A stretch of DNA of 64,000 nucleotides from contig JAICKU010000002.1 of NCBI GenBank assembly GCA_025927765.1, forward strand, positions 51,853 through 115,852, in the 5' to 3' direction. The DNA is from Burkholderiales bacterium (GTDB lineage: Bacteria > Pseudomonadota > Gammaproteobacteria > Burkholderiales > Casimicrobiaceae). Positions 30,938-39,421 of this stretch are shown here, one piece after another. Both the position numbers and the translations under genes were made by a program. Positions within the stretch are counted from its first letter, which is position 1, and the number at the start of each line of letters is the position of its first letter. Below the pieces are notes generated by a model. It saw nothing but the letters and a program-made list of their open reading frames with translations. It had not been told where the DNA came from and made no database searches.

Positions 30938-31717
30938 TCAGAAAGTACCCGGGTAGGCGCCGCCGTCGGCGAGAATGTTCTGCCCGACGATGAAGCCCGC
31001 GTGCGTGCTGCAGAGGAACGCGCAGATCTCGCCGAACTCGCCTGGTGCGCCGAAGCGTCCCGACGGGTTCGCCGCCATCGCGGCGTCGCGTGCCACGTCA
31101 TACGTGGTGCCCGCCGCTTTCGCACGGCCTTCGAGCGTCACGCGCAGGCGGTCGGTGGCGAACTGTCCCGGCAGCAGGTTGTTGATCGTCACGTTGTGGC
31201 GCGCGACCTTGCGCGCAAGGCCGGCGACGAAGCCGGTCAGGCCCGAGCGCGCGCCGTTCGACAGGCCGAGCACGTCGATCGGCGCCTTCACCGCCCCCGA
31301 CGTGATGTTCACGATGCGCCCGAACTTGCGCTCGATCATCGTATCGATCGTCGCCTTGATGAGCTCGATCGGCGTCAGCATGTTCGCGTCCAGCGCGCGG
31401 ATCCACGCGGCGCGATCCCAGTCGCGAAAATCGCCGGGGGGCGGGCCGCCGGCGTTGTTGACGAGGATGTCGGGTTGCGGGCAGGCGGCCAGCGCCTTTG
31501 CGCGTCCGTCGGGCGTGGTGATGTCGCATGCGACCCACTGCACCGCACGCCCGGTCGCCTCGCCGATGTCCGCCGCCGTCTTCGCGACTTCGCTCTCGGT
31601 GCGCGCGCAGATCGTCACGTCGACGCCTTCACGCGCGAGCGCTTCCGCACAGCCGCGTCCGAGGCCCTTGCTCGCGGCACACACCAGCGCGCGTCGTCCC
31701 TCGATGCCGAGATCCAT
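30938..31717 (-). CDS. Atypical SDR-family oxidoreductase lacking the YxxxK pair
   Basis: 259 residues. Rossmann fold with ALVCAASKGLGRGCAEALA in place of the usual TGxxxGxG, NNAGGPPPGDF, and the C-terminal NILADGGAYPGTF. The catalytic segment reads NITSGAVKAPIDVLGLSN then GARSGLTGF; where a normal SDR has YxxxK followed by a helix, this has Ser and Arg, so the classical Tyr and Lys appear missing. Related proteins of this kind are common in betaproteobacteria and are annotated as 3-oxoacyl-ACP reductase homologues, but their reaction is not established here. A strong AGGAGG lies upstream of the ATG at 31717. It follows the MFS gene by 14 bp. Confidence 0.8.
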   Translation of the reverse strand: MDLGIEGRRALVCAASKGLGRGCAEALAREGVDVTICARTESEVAKTAADIGEATGRAVQWVACDITTPDGRAKALAACPQPDILVNNAGGPPPGDFRDWDRAAWIRALDANMLTPIELIKATIDTMIERKFGRIVNITSGAVKAPIDVLGLSNGARSGLTGFVAGLARKVARHNVTINNLLPGQFATDRLRVTLEGRAKAAGTTYDVARDAAMAANPSGRFGAPGEFGEICAFLCSTHAGFIVGQNILADGGAYPGTF

Positions 31718-31731
31718 CGCCTCCTCCTGTT

Positions 31732-33003
31732 TCAGCCCACGAGTTGCGGAACGCTCGCGCGGCGCAGGTTCACGACGGTGGCGAGCGTCACGGCGAGCAG
31801 CGCGCCGATCACGAACAGCACGTCGCGTGCGAGCCCGTGGTCGAGCATCGCGCCAAACCACACCGGCCCGAGCATCGATCCGATGTCGAGCCCCGAATAG
31901 ACGAAGCCGTACACGCGGCCGGTGGCGCCACGCGGCGTCGTGTTGCGCACGATCAGGTCGCGCGACGGCGACGTCGTGCCGAGCGCGAAGCCGATGGCGG
32001 CGAAGAGCGGCACGAGCGCCGCGGCCGCGACGGCGCCGCTCGCCGCGAACACGACGAGCAGTGCCGAGATCGACAACCCGATCACCGCGACGCGATCGTG
32101 ACGCGTCGTGTGCACGGCGAGGAAGCCGCCCGTCGCGATGCCGGCCGAGCCGCCGAGCAGATACGCCGTCACCGCCGAGGTGCCGAGCACCAGCGGCACG
32201 GCGAAGCCGACGTGCAGCGTCGGCGGCAGGAACGTCGACACGCCCACCGACGCCGTCGTCTGGAACACGAAGTAGAAGAGGCACAGCAGGATCGCCGGCT
32301 GCAGGAAGATCGAGATGCTTCCCCGCAGCGTATGCGAACGCGCGTCGGGCACGCGATGCGACGTCAGCCGTTGCCGCGCGATCGCGAGCACCGCGAGCGC
32401 GACGAGCCCCGCGGCGCCCATCACGAGCAACGCCACTCGCCAACTCACGGCACTGCCGATGCCGAAGCTCACCACCGGCGCGAGCGCGTAGCCGAGATTG
32501 CCACCGATGCCGTGCAGCGAATAGGCGTGCCCGAGCCGGCGCGGCGAGACGTTCGCGTTCAGCACCGCGAAATCGGACGGATGGAACACGCCGTTGCCGG
32601 CACCCATGAGGGCGGCGCAGGGAAACAGCCACCACGGGTTCGGCGCGAGCGCGGCAGCGAGGGTGCCGAAGGCGAGCAGCGACATGCCGCCGAGCAGCAC
32701 CGGGCGCGCACCGACGCGGTCGACGACGAACCCGGCGCAGAATTGGACGATGCCGCTCGCGACGTAGAACGTCGAGGCGACGAGGCCGAGCACCGTCCAC
32801 GACACGCCGAACTCGCCGCGCAGCAGCGGAAACAGCGGCGGCAGCGCGAGTTGCAGGAAGTGCGATGCGGCGTGCGCGAAGCCGATGACGCCGATCACCC
32901 GCGCGTCGCGGCGGAACGAGTCGGCGGACGCGTTATCCAATGGCGGGAACGATGCGGACCTGCAAGGACAAGCATCGACTATAGCGCAAACGACGTGCAG
33001 CAC
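31732..33003 (-). CDS. MFS transporter (fosmidomycin-resistance-like)
   Basis: About 400-423 residues with 12 predicted membrane helices. GFAHAASHFLQLALPPLFPLL, the loop 2-3 motif GFVVDRVGARPVLLGG and the second-half GLDIGSMLGPVWFGAML resemble the Fsr branch of the major facilitator superfamily, which exports drugs or metabolites. The start is uncertain: the ORF track begins at a GTG (33003) with no Shine-Dalgarno; conserved sequence begins around DARVIGVIGF, so initiation at a TTG near 32943 is possible. First gene of the MFS-SDR-GST unit, divergent from msrB. Confidence 0.8.
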   Translation of the reverse strand: MLHVVCAIVDACPCRSASFPPLDNASADSFRRDARVIGVIGFAHAASHFLQLALPPLFPLLRGEFGVSWTVLGLVASTFYVASGIVQFCAGFVVDRVGARPVLLGGMSLLAFGTLAAALAPNPWWLFPCAALMGAGNGVFHPSDFAVLNANVSPRRLGHAYSLHGIGGNLGYALAPVVSFGIGSAVSWRVALLVMGAAGLVALAVLAIARQRLTSHRVPDARSHTLRGSISIFLQPAILLCLFYFVFQTTASVGVSTFLPPTLHVGFAVPLVLGTSAVTAYLLGGSAGIATGGFLAVHTTRHDRVAVIGLSISALLVVFAASGAVAAAALVPLFAAIGFALGTTSPSRDLIVRNTTPRGATGRVYGFVYSGLDIGSMLGPVWFGAMLDHGLARDVLFVIGALLAVTLATVVNLRRASVPQLVG

Positions 33004-33067
33004 CGGGCGTCGGGCAAGATGAGCGGCGTGCGCCGTCCATCATTCGAGAACACGAGGAACCCAAGAG

Positions 33068-33475
33068 ATGACCGATCCAATTCACAAAACCGACGACGAG
33101 TGGAAGGCGCAGTTGACGCCCGAGCAGTACCGCGTCACGCGCCAGAAAGGCACCGAGCGCCCGTTCACCGGCGCGTACTGGGACAACGAGGCCGCGGGCA
33201 CGTACCGCTGCGTGTGCTGCGGCACGCCGCTCTTCCAATCGGACACCAAGTTCGACGCCGGGTGCGGCTGGCCGTCGTTCAACGCGCCCATGGACGAGGC
33301 GAACGTGCGCGAGCACGAGGACACGTCGTACAACATGCGGCGCACCGAGGTCGTGTGCGCGAACTGCGAAGCGCATCTCGGGCACGTGTTTCCCGACGGC
33401 CCGGCGCCCACTGGGCTTCGCTACTGCATGAACTCGGCGTCGCTCGACTTCGAGCCGAAAGGCGAGAAGCCGTAG
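33068..33475 (+). CDS. msrB: Peptide-methionine (R)-S-oxide reductase MsrB
   Basis: 135 residues. It reduces methionine-R-sulfoxide in proteins. Zinc-binding pairs are TYRCVCCG and [12 protein letters not shown]; the catalytic cysteine is Cys120 in [24 protein letters not shown] and [11 protein letters not shown] are family-typical. It is a cytoplasmic single-domain form, not fused to MsrA. The stop codon lies only 3 bases from the stop of the convergent esterase gene, with no terminator between them. Confidence 0.96.
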   Translation: MTDPIHKTDDEWKAQLTPEQYRVTRQKGTERPFTGAYWDNEAAGTYRCVCCGTPLFQSDTKFDAGCGWPSFNAPMDEANVREHEDTSYNMRRTEVVCANCEAHLGHVFPDGPAPTGLRYCMNSASLDFEPKGEKP

Positions 33476-33478
33476 GTC

Positions 33479-34174
33479 CTACTTCGCCACGCGCGCGTCG
33501 CCGTCGCCGCCCAGCGCGCGCGCGATGAACGCACCCGCAGCCACGATCTCGTCGATGACCGCGCTGTGCTCCATCGGGTACGCGCGCCATTCGACGTGCC
33601 AGCCTTCGGCGTTCAGCACGTCGCGCGAGCGCTCGCCCCATTCATATGCGACCACCGGATCGTGCGTGCCGTGTGCCATGAAGATCGGCACGTCGCGATT
33701 CGCGGCGGAGGCCTCGCCGCCGATGCGCTCGGCGGCGACGAGGTATGTCGACAGCGCAACGATGCCGCCAAGGCGCTCGGGATAACGAAGGCCCGCGTAG
33801 AGCGCGATCGCGCCACCCTGCGAGAAGCCGGCGAGCAGCATGCGGCGCGCCGCGATGCCGCGCTCGGTTTCGCGGGCCAGCAGCGCGCCGATCTGCGCCT
33901 GCGAGCGGCGCACGCCCTCGACGTCGGCGCGCTCGGACAGATTGGCCTGCCGGATGTCGTACCACGCGCGCATCTGCATGCCGTTGTTGATCGTGACCGG
34001 CATGACGGGCGCGTGCGGGAACAGGAACCGGATCGCGAGATTCGAAGGCAACGCGAGCGAAGGCACGACTTCGGACCAGCCGCGGCCGTCGTCGCCGATG
34101 CCGTGCATCCAGATCACCGTCGCGTCGGGATTCGGTGCGGTTTCGATTTCGATCGCGGGAAGGAGGTCCGTCAT
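33479..34174 (-). CDS. Alpha/beta-hydrolase, phospholipase/carboxylesterase family
   Basis: 231 residues. The nucleophile elbow LLAGFSQGGAIAL puts Ser at 118; the acid is in HGTHDPVVAYEW and the histidine in YPMEHSAVIDE. The oxyanion region is VIWMHGIGDDG. The family hydrolyses short-chain esters or deacylates proteins. Its ATG overlaps the stop of the sulfatase gene in ATGA, so it is the last gene of the minus-strand transporter-sulfatase operon, which suggests it handles an ester linked to that substrate. This is inference from context. Confidence 0.88.
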   Translation of the reverse strand: MTDLLPAIEIETAPNPDATVIWMHGIGDDGRGWSEVVPSLALPSNLAIRFLFPHAPVMPVTINNGMQMRAWYDIRQANLSERADVEGVRRSQAQIGALLARETERGIAARRMLLAGFSQGGAIALYAGLRYPERLGGIVALSTYLVAAERIGGEASAANRDVPIFMAHGTHDPVVAYEWGERSRDVLNAEGWHVEWRAYPMEHSAVIDEIVAAGAFIARALGGDGDARVAK

Positions 34175-36468
34175 GGTTGGCGCTGTGCCTCGCGTTCGGG
34201 GAGATTCGCGTAGCTGTCGGCGGGATGCGTGCCGGGCTCGATGGTGACACAGGCGACGCGCCCGGTGTACGGCCACGCGCCGTTGCCTTCGTAGCGCTCG
34301 GTCACCGGCAGCTTGCGATCGACGCCGATGTCGAGCCCTTCGCCGACGCCAAGCCCCAGGATCGTCGTCGGTGACATATCGACCGTCGCGACGCGTTCGT
34401 CGTTCACCACGAGCGTGCCGCGGCCCCGTCGCGCGCCAAGCGCTTCGTGCCGCAGTTCGAAGCGATTCGTGCCGGCACGCACGCGCAACGCGTCGCTCGC
34501 CACCTCGCCGCCCTGCCCGCTCCGATACACGAACACGAGCGCGTCGCCGCGCGCGAAGAGCGCCAGGCCACCCAGGAGATCGCCGAGCGCGAAGAGCACG
34601 CCTTCGTCGCCCGGTTCGAACTCGAACGCGCAGGCGAGCCGATAGTCGCGGTCGTTGACGAGCGGCGCGACCACGCCGAGCGCGATCGTGCTGCCCGGAT
34701 GAAATGTGTGCGGTCGCGCATAGGCGCCCTCGAGAAACGGCGGCACCGTCAGCGAGCGGCGCACGCCGCGGTTGTCGAGCGGGTACACGTAATTCGCCTG
34801 CGCGTCGGCGTCGAACGCGGCGACGAGCTCGGCGAGCTTGTCCGGATGCGCCCTGGCGAGATCGTGCACTTCGGTGGCGTCGCACTCGAGGTCGAACAGC
34901 ATCCAGTTGTCGAGGTCGATGGCGCGCCCCGGCGGCTGCAGCGACACGATCTTCCAGCCGTTCTCGATATAGCCGCGATTGCCGGCGAGCTCGTAGTGCT
35001 GGCGCGAGCGCGCGCTCGTCGCATTCGCGCGCCGGAACAGCGCCTTCGCGCTGACACCATCGAGCGAGCGCGTGCGATAGCCGTTCAACGCCTCGGGATA
35101 GGGCTGACCGACGATGTCGAGGATCGTGGGCACGATGTCGGTCACGTGCAGCCACTGCTGCCGAATCGCGCCGCGCTCGGCGATGCCGCGCGGCCAGTGC
35201 GCGACGAACGGCACGCGGATGCCGCCGTTCATCGTCGTCGTCTTGTACAGGCGAAACGGCGCCGACGACACGTCCGTCCAGCCGAGCGGATACGCAGGCC
35301 ACGTTTCGGTCGCTCCCAACCGGCCGCTCGCCATCACGTCGCGCACGCGCTCGGGGTCCTCGCGTCCCGTCAGGCGCTTCGCGAGATTGTTGACCGCACC
35401 CTCGACGCCGCCGATGCCGTTCGCGCCGTTGTCGGAGGTGACGATGACGAGCGTGTTGTCGAGTCGCCCGAGCTTTTGCAGGCACGCCACGACGCGGCCG
35501 ACGTTCTGGTCGACGTTGTCGACGATCGCCGCATAGAGCTCCATGTAGCGCGCGTAGAGCGCACGCCGCTCCGCCGGCAATTCAGCCCAGGCCGGGACGC
35601 CGGGGCTGCGCGGTGCGACGGGCCATTCGCGCGCGAAGAGGCGCATCGCCTGCTGTCGCTCGCGGCGCGCATCGCGGAGCTCGTCCCATCCGCGGTCGTA
35701 CACGCCGCGATAGCGCACGAGGTCGGACGGCTTCGCCTGCAGCGGCGCGTGCGGCGCGTTGTACGGCAGGTACAGGAAGAACGGCTTGTCGCGCGACGAC
35801 GAGACGTGCGACGTGAGCCACGCCACGGCCTTGTCGGTCCAGTCGTCGGTGCAGTAGTAATCGCTCGCGTACGCGTCGCGGTCGACGATCGCGTTGTCCT
35901 CGAACAGCTGGAACGGCGAGAAGTAGTGCGTCTCGCCGCCGATGAAGCCGTAGAAGCGGTCGAAGCCGCGCGCGAGCGGCCACGACGCGCGCGACGCCGA
36001 CGCCGACACGTCGAAGTCGGCGGTGTTGTGCCACTTGCCGGCGCAGTAGGTCGCATAGCCGCTGCCGCGCAACAGTTCCGCGAGTGTGGGCGCATCGCGC
36101 GAAATCTCGCCCGCCTGATAACCGGGGTAGCCTGGCAGGTTGAAGGTGAGCCACCCGCAGCCGACCGCATGCGGGTTCTTGCCGGTCAAAAGCGCTGCAC
36201 GCGCGGGCGTGCACATCGGCACCGTCGTGTATTGCGAAAAGCGCAGGCCGTTGGCGGCGAGTGCGTCGATGTTCGGCGTGGCGATCTCGGCGCCGAAGCA
36301 GCCGACGTCGGAGAAGCCGAGGTCGTCGAGCAGCACGACGACGATGTCCGGCGAGCCGGCGCGCGCTTCGGGTCGCGGCGGCCACCACGGCGAGGACTCC
36401 TGCAGCGTGCGTCCGATCGTTCCCTGGTAACCCGCGCCCGGATCGCCGGAGGGCAACTTGTCGTCCAT
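34171..36468 (-). CDS. Type I formylglycine-dependent sulfatase (arylsulfatase-like)
   Basis: 765 residues. N-terminal metal ligands in DIVVVLLDDLGFSDVG; the FGly motif C-x-P-x-R is TTVPMCTPARAALLTGKNPH with Cys86 as the residue converted to formylglycine. Later metal and substrate contacts are CAGKWHN and VIVTSDNGANG. The last 200 or so residues form an extra beta-rich domain (FHPGSTIALGVVAPL onwards), common in long arylsulfatases. No signal peptide, so it should act in the cytoplasm on an imported sulfate ester. The start MDDKLPSGDPG (36468) overlaps the Bug receptor stop by one base. It needs a formylglycine-generating enzyme, which is not in this window. Confidence 0.92.
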   Translation of the reverse strand: MDDKLPSGDPGAGYQGTIGRTLQESSPWWPPRPEARAGSPDIVVVLLDDLGFSDVGCFGAEIATPNIDALAANGLRFSQYTTVPMCTPARAALLTGKNPHAVGCGWLTFNLPGYPGYQAGEISRDAPTLAELLRGSGYATYCAGKWHNTADFDVSASASRASWPLARGFDRFYGFIGGETHYFSPFQLFEDNAIVDRDAYASDYYCTDDWTDKAVAWLTSHVSSSRDKPFFLYLPYNAPHAPLQAKPSDLVRYRGVYDRGWDELRDARRERQQAMRLFAREWPVAPRSPGVPAWAELPAERRALYARYMELYAAIVDNVDQNVGRVVACLQKLGRLDNTLVIVTSDNGANGIGGVEGAVNNLAKRLTGREDPERVRDVMASGRLGATETWPAYPLGWTDVSSAPFRLYKTTTMNGGIRVPFVAHWPRGIAERGAIRQQWLHVTDIVPTILDIVGQPYPEALNGYRTRSLDGVSAKALFRRANATSARSRQHYELAGNRGYIENGWKIVSLQPPGRAIDLDNWMLFDLECDATEVHDLARAHPDKLAELVAAFDADAQANYVYPLDNRGVRRSLTVPPFLEGAYARPHTFHPGSTIALGVVAPLVNDRDYRLACAFEFEPGDEGVLFALGDLLGGLALFARGDALVFVYRSGQGGEVASDALRVRAGTNRFELRHEALGARRGRGTLVVNDERVATVDMSPTTILGLGVGEGLDIGVDRKLPVTERYEGNGAWPYTGRVACVTIEPGTHPADSYANLPEREAQRQP

Positions 36469-37451
36469 CAATCGAGCACGATCTTCGCGTCGGTGACCAC
36501 CTTCTTCCAGCGCGCGACGTCGTCGCGCATGAACCGACCGAAGTCGGCCGGCGTGTTCGGCTTCGCTGGATCGATACCCATGCCCTGCAGCCGGGCGACG
36601 ACTTCGGGGGTAGCGAGCACCTTCATCACCTCGGCGTTGACGCGATCGACGATCGCCTTCGGCGTGCCCTTGGGCATCGCGAGCCCGAACCACGTGCTCA
36701 TCACGAGATCGGGATGGCCGAGCTCGACCACCGTCGGCACGTCCGGCAGATGCGCATGTCGCGTCGCATCGAGGATCGCGAGCGGACGCAATTCGTTCGC
36801 CTTGATGTGCGGCTCGGCGAGGATCAGCCCGAGCGTCATGAACTGCACGCGCGCGGTGATGAGGTCGGGAATCGCGCTCGGCTGACCCTTGTAACCGATC
36901 ATCTCCATCACGATGCCGGTGTCGTGCATCAGAAGCTCGGTCGCGAGATGCACGACCGTGCCCCGCGCGCTCCCGCCGTACGACAGCGCGCCCGGTTTCG
37001 ACTTCGCGTACGCGACGAATTCCTGCAGCGTCTTCGCGGGAATCGACGCCGGCACGACGAACAGGAACGGGCTCGTGCCGATGAACGCCACCGGCTCGAA
37101 GTCGCGGATCGGCTCGTACTGCAGCGTCTTCGGCCGCACGCTCGGCTGGATGGTCGTCGGCGGGCTTGCCGCGAGCCACGTGTAGCCGTCCGGCGCGGCC
37201 TTCGCGACGAGCTCGGTGCCGATGTTGCCGTCGGCGCCGGGCTTCGCCTCGACGACGATCGGCTGACCGAGCACCGGCGAGACACGCTCTGCGATGAGGC
37301 GCGCGACGACGTCGAGCTGACCCCCCGCGGGAAACGGCACGATGAAGTGGATCGGCTTCGCGGGCCAGGCTGCGTCGGGCGCGGCGGCGAACGAGATCCC
37401 GCTCGCCAGCGCGACGAGCAAGGCCACGACGATCGATCGATGCATCTTCAT
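36468..37451 (-). CDS. Bug/TctC-family tripartite tricarboxylate receptor
   Basis: 327 residues with a signal peptide (IVVALLVALASGISFAAA) and the family opening WPAKPIHFIVPFPAGGQLDV. It continues with PGADGNIGTELVAKAAPDGY and DFEPVAFIGTSPFLFVV. Bug receptors are periplasmic binding proteins for carboxylates, very numerous in Burkholderiales, and often lack linked TctA/TctB membrane genes, as here. It sits between an ABC permease (13 bp) and a sulfatase (1-base overlap), so it is co-expressed with a different transporter type. Its ligand is unknown. Confidence 0.92.
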   Translation of the reverse strand: MKMHRSIVVALLVALASGISFAAAPDAAWPAKPIHFIVPFPAGGQLDVVARLIAERVSPVLGQPIVVEAKPGADGNIGTELVAKAAPDGYTWLAASPPTTIQPSVRPKTLQYEPIRDFEPVAFIGTSPFLFVVPASIPAKTLQEFVAYAKSKPGALSYGGSARGTVVHLATELLMHDTGIVMEMIGYKGQPSAIPDLITARVQFMTLGLILAEPHIKANELRPLAILDATRHAHLPDVPTVVELGHPDLVMSTWFGLAMPKGTPKAIVDRVNAEVMKVLATPEVVARLQGMGIDPAKPNTPADFGRFMRDDVARWKKVVTDAKIVLD

Positions 37452-37464
37452 CTCCCTCGCGAAA

Positions 37465-38292
37465 TCAGCGTTGCAGCAAGCCCCAGCGCGCCACGGTGCG
37501 GCGCTCGATCGGCGTGAAGATCGTGCGGTCCATCACGACCCACAGGATGCCGATCACGATCATGCCGAGGATGATCTTCTCGGTGCGCTGCCACTGCACC
37601 GCTTCCATCGTCATGTAGCCGAGCCCGTTGCTGCCGGCGATCATCTCGGAGGCGACGAGCGCGCGCCACCCGTAGGCGACCGACGTGCGGATGCCGAGCA
37701 GGATCTGCACCATTGCGCCGGGCAGGATCAGGTTCGTGAGGAGTGCCAGGCCGCGCCCGCCGTGGCTGCGTACCGCGCGATGCAGCGCGAGCGGAATCGA
37801 CTGCACGCCGATCACGGTGTTGTAGAGCGACGAGAAGAAGATCGTGTTGGCGATCACGAAGATCACCGAGCCGTTGCCCATGCCGAACCAGATGATCGTC
37901 AGCGGCACCCACGCGATGCCGGCGATCGCCTGCAGGAACGAAAGTACGGGCCGGAACACGTCGGCGACGTAGCGGTTGAGCGCGATGGCCAGGCCGAGCG
38001 GCACCGCGAGCGCCATGCCGATCGCGAAGCCGATCGCGAGGCGCCCGAGGCTTGCCACGATGTCGCGCAATAGCGAGCCGTCGAGGATCGACTCCCACGC
38101 GTAGTCGAGCACCGTGTCGATCGGCGGCAGCTTGTACGCCGGGTACTGCATGACGTGCGGCAGCAGCCACCACGCGGTGATCAGCAGCGCGAACGGCAGC
38201 GTGCCGAGCATCACCGCGTCCGGATGACGCGGGCGCATCGACCACGGCGCCGCTTCGCGCGGCCCGCTCGCCGCCACGTTGCCGACGCTCAT
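37465..38292 (-). CDS. ABC transporter permease, NitT/TauT type (1)
   Basis: 275 residues, six predicted membrane helices, with the binding-protein-dependent permease (EAA) loop around LPGAMVQILLGIRTSVAYGW. Relatives (SsuC, TauC, NrtB) import sulfonates, taurine or nitrate. The start at MSVGNVAASG (38292) overlaps the stop of the upstream permease by 4 bases. The C-terminal ERRTVARWGLLQR is similar to the ERATIQRWGL end of the upstream permease, so the two appear to be paralogues that together form a heterodimeric channel. Confidence 0.93.
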   Translation of the reverse strand: MSVGNVAASGPREAAPWSMRPRHPDAVMLGTLPFALLITAWWLLPHVMQYPAYKLPPIDTVLDYAWESILDGSLLRDIVASLGRLAIGFAIGMALAVPLGLAIALNRYVADVFRPVLSFLQAIAGIAWVPLTIIWFGMGNGSVIFVIANTIFFSSLYNTVIGVQSIPLALHRAVRSHGGRGLALLTNLILPGAMVQILLGIRTSVAYGWRALVASEMIAGSNGLGYMTMEAVQWQRTEKIILGMIVIGILWVVMDRTIFTPIERRTVARWGLLQR

Positions 38293-39119
38293 CGCCGGTC
38301 CTCGGCGTCCACGGTCAATCCCCAGCGCTGGATCGTCGCGCGCTCGATCGGCCGCAGGTAGAACTGATCGATCGCGAGCCACAAAAGGCCCATGACGATC
38401 ATGCCGACGATCGTGCGCGCGGTGTCGTGCGACTGCGCGCCGTCGAAGATCAGGTAGCCGATGCCGGTCTTCGCGGCGACCATCTCGGCGAACACGAGGC
38501 CGCGAAACGCGAAGCCGGCGCCGAGCCGCAGGCCGGTGATGATGCCGGGCAGCGCACTCGGCAGGATCACGAGGCGCAGCACCGCGAGCCGGCCCGCGCC
38601 GAGCGAGCGCACGGCGTTGACGAGGATCTGCGGCGCCGTGCGCACGCCGAGCAGCGTGTTGTAGAGCACGGGGAAGAACACGATGTAGATCAGCGCGAGC
38701 ACGATCGTCTCGATGCCGTAGCCGAACCACACGACGAAGATCGGGATCCACGCGACCTCGACGATCGCGAACAGGAACTTGAGGAGCGGCGACAGCGCGA
38801 GCGCGATCCGCCGATGCATGCCGATCGCCACGCCGAACACGATGCCGAGCGTCGCGCCGGCGAAGAGCCCGATCGCGTAGCGCCCCATGCTGTCGGCGAG
38901 ATACACCGGCAGGATGCCCTTCCGCAGGAGGTCGACGAACGCGCGAAAGACGTCGGCGGGCGACGGATAGAAATACGGCGACAGGCCAACGAGCGGCACC
39001 GACACCTGCCAGGCGACGAGCAGGATCGCGATCCCGGCGATGCCGCGCGCGGTCCTGCCGAGCCGACGGAACGGACGCGGCAGCCGCAGCGGCAAAGCGA
39101 GCGCCGCCGGGGGCGTCAC
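38289..39119 (-). CDS. ABC transporter permease, NitT/TauT type (2)
   Basis: 276 residues, six predicted membrane helices; EAA-type loop around LPSALPGIITGLRLGAGFAF. The start is a GTG at 39119 overlapping the small-protein stop in GTGA. Clearly paralogous to the downstream permease. Operons of this transporter type usually have one permease gene; two in tandem suggests a heterodimer. Confidence 0.93.
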   Translation of the reverse strand: MTPPAALALPLRLPRPFRRLGRTARGIAGIAILLVAWQVSVPLVGLSPYFYPSPADVFRAFVDLLRKGILPVYLADSMGRYAIGLFAGATLGIVFGVAIGMHRRIALALSPLLKFLFAIVEVAWIPIFVVWFGYGIETIVLALIYIVFFPVLYNTLLGVRTAPQILVNAVRSLGAGRLAVLRLVILPSALPGIITGLRLGAGFAFRGLVFAEMVAAKTGIGYLIFDGAQSHDTARTIVGMIVMGLLWLAIDQFYLRPIERATIQRWGLTVDAEDRR

Positions 39120-39421
39120 GGCCCGCTCCAGCGCGCGATCGACTCGACCCAGTAGTTGCGCGCGATCGACGCGAGCGCGTGCGGATCGACGTCCTTCATG
39201 AACACGGTGCTGCCCTTGACGCCGACGAGCCGCCCCTTGTCCTGCAGCAGCAGCTGATGGAAGCGCTCGGGCGCGAACCCGAGCGTGATCTCGTAGTTGC
39301 CTTTCGCGGCGAGCGGCTCGAGCGAAGCGAGCTTGCGATGCGCGCCGATCTCGCCGGCGGCGAGATACGCGAGCACCGCGGACGCGACGAGCACCGTCAC
39401 GACGACGGGCAGGCGCAGCAT
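39116..39421 (-). CDS. Small membrane-anchored protein of unknown function in the ABC operon
   Basis: 101 residues, start ATG 39421. It has one N-terminal hydrophobic segment (RLPVVVTVLVASAVLAYLAA), either an uncleaved anchor or signal peptide, then about 75 residues with no family I recognise (GNYEITLGFAPERFHQLLLQ, VKGSTVFMKDVDPHALASIA, RNYWVESIARW). It overlaps the ATPase gene upstream by one base and the permease gene downstream by 4 bases, which argues that it is truly translated and made in stoichiometry with the transporter. The ORF track shows it only as the tail of a longer out-of-frame ORF (39116-40087). It may be an accessory subunit. Confidence 0.75.
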   Translation of the reverse strand: MLRLPVVVTVLVASAVLAYLAAGEIGAHRKLASLEPLAAKGNYEITLGFAPERFHQLLLQDKGRLVGVKGSTVFMKDVDPHALASIARNYWVESIARWSGP

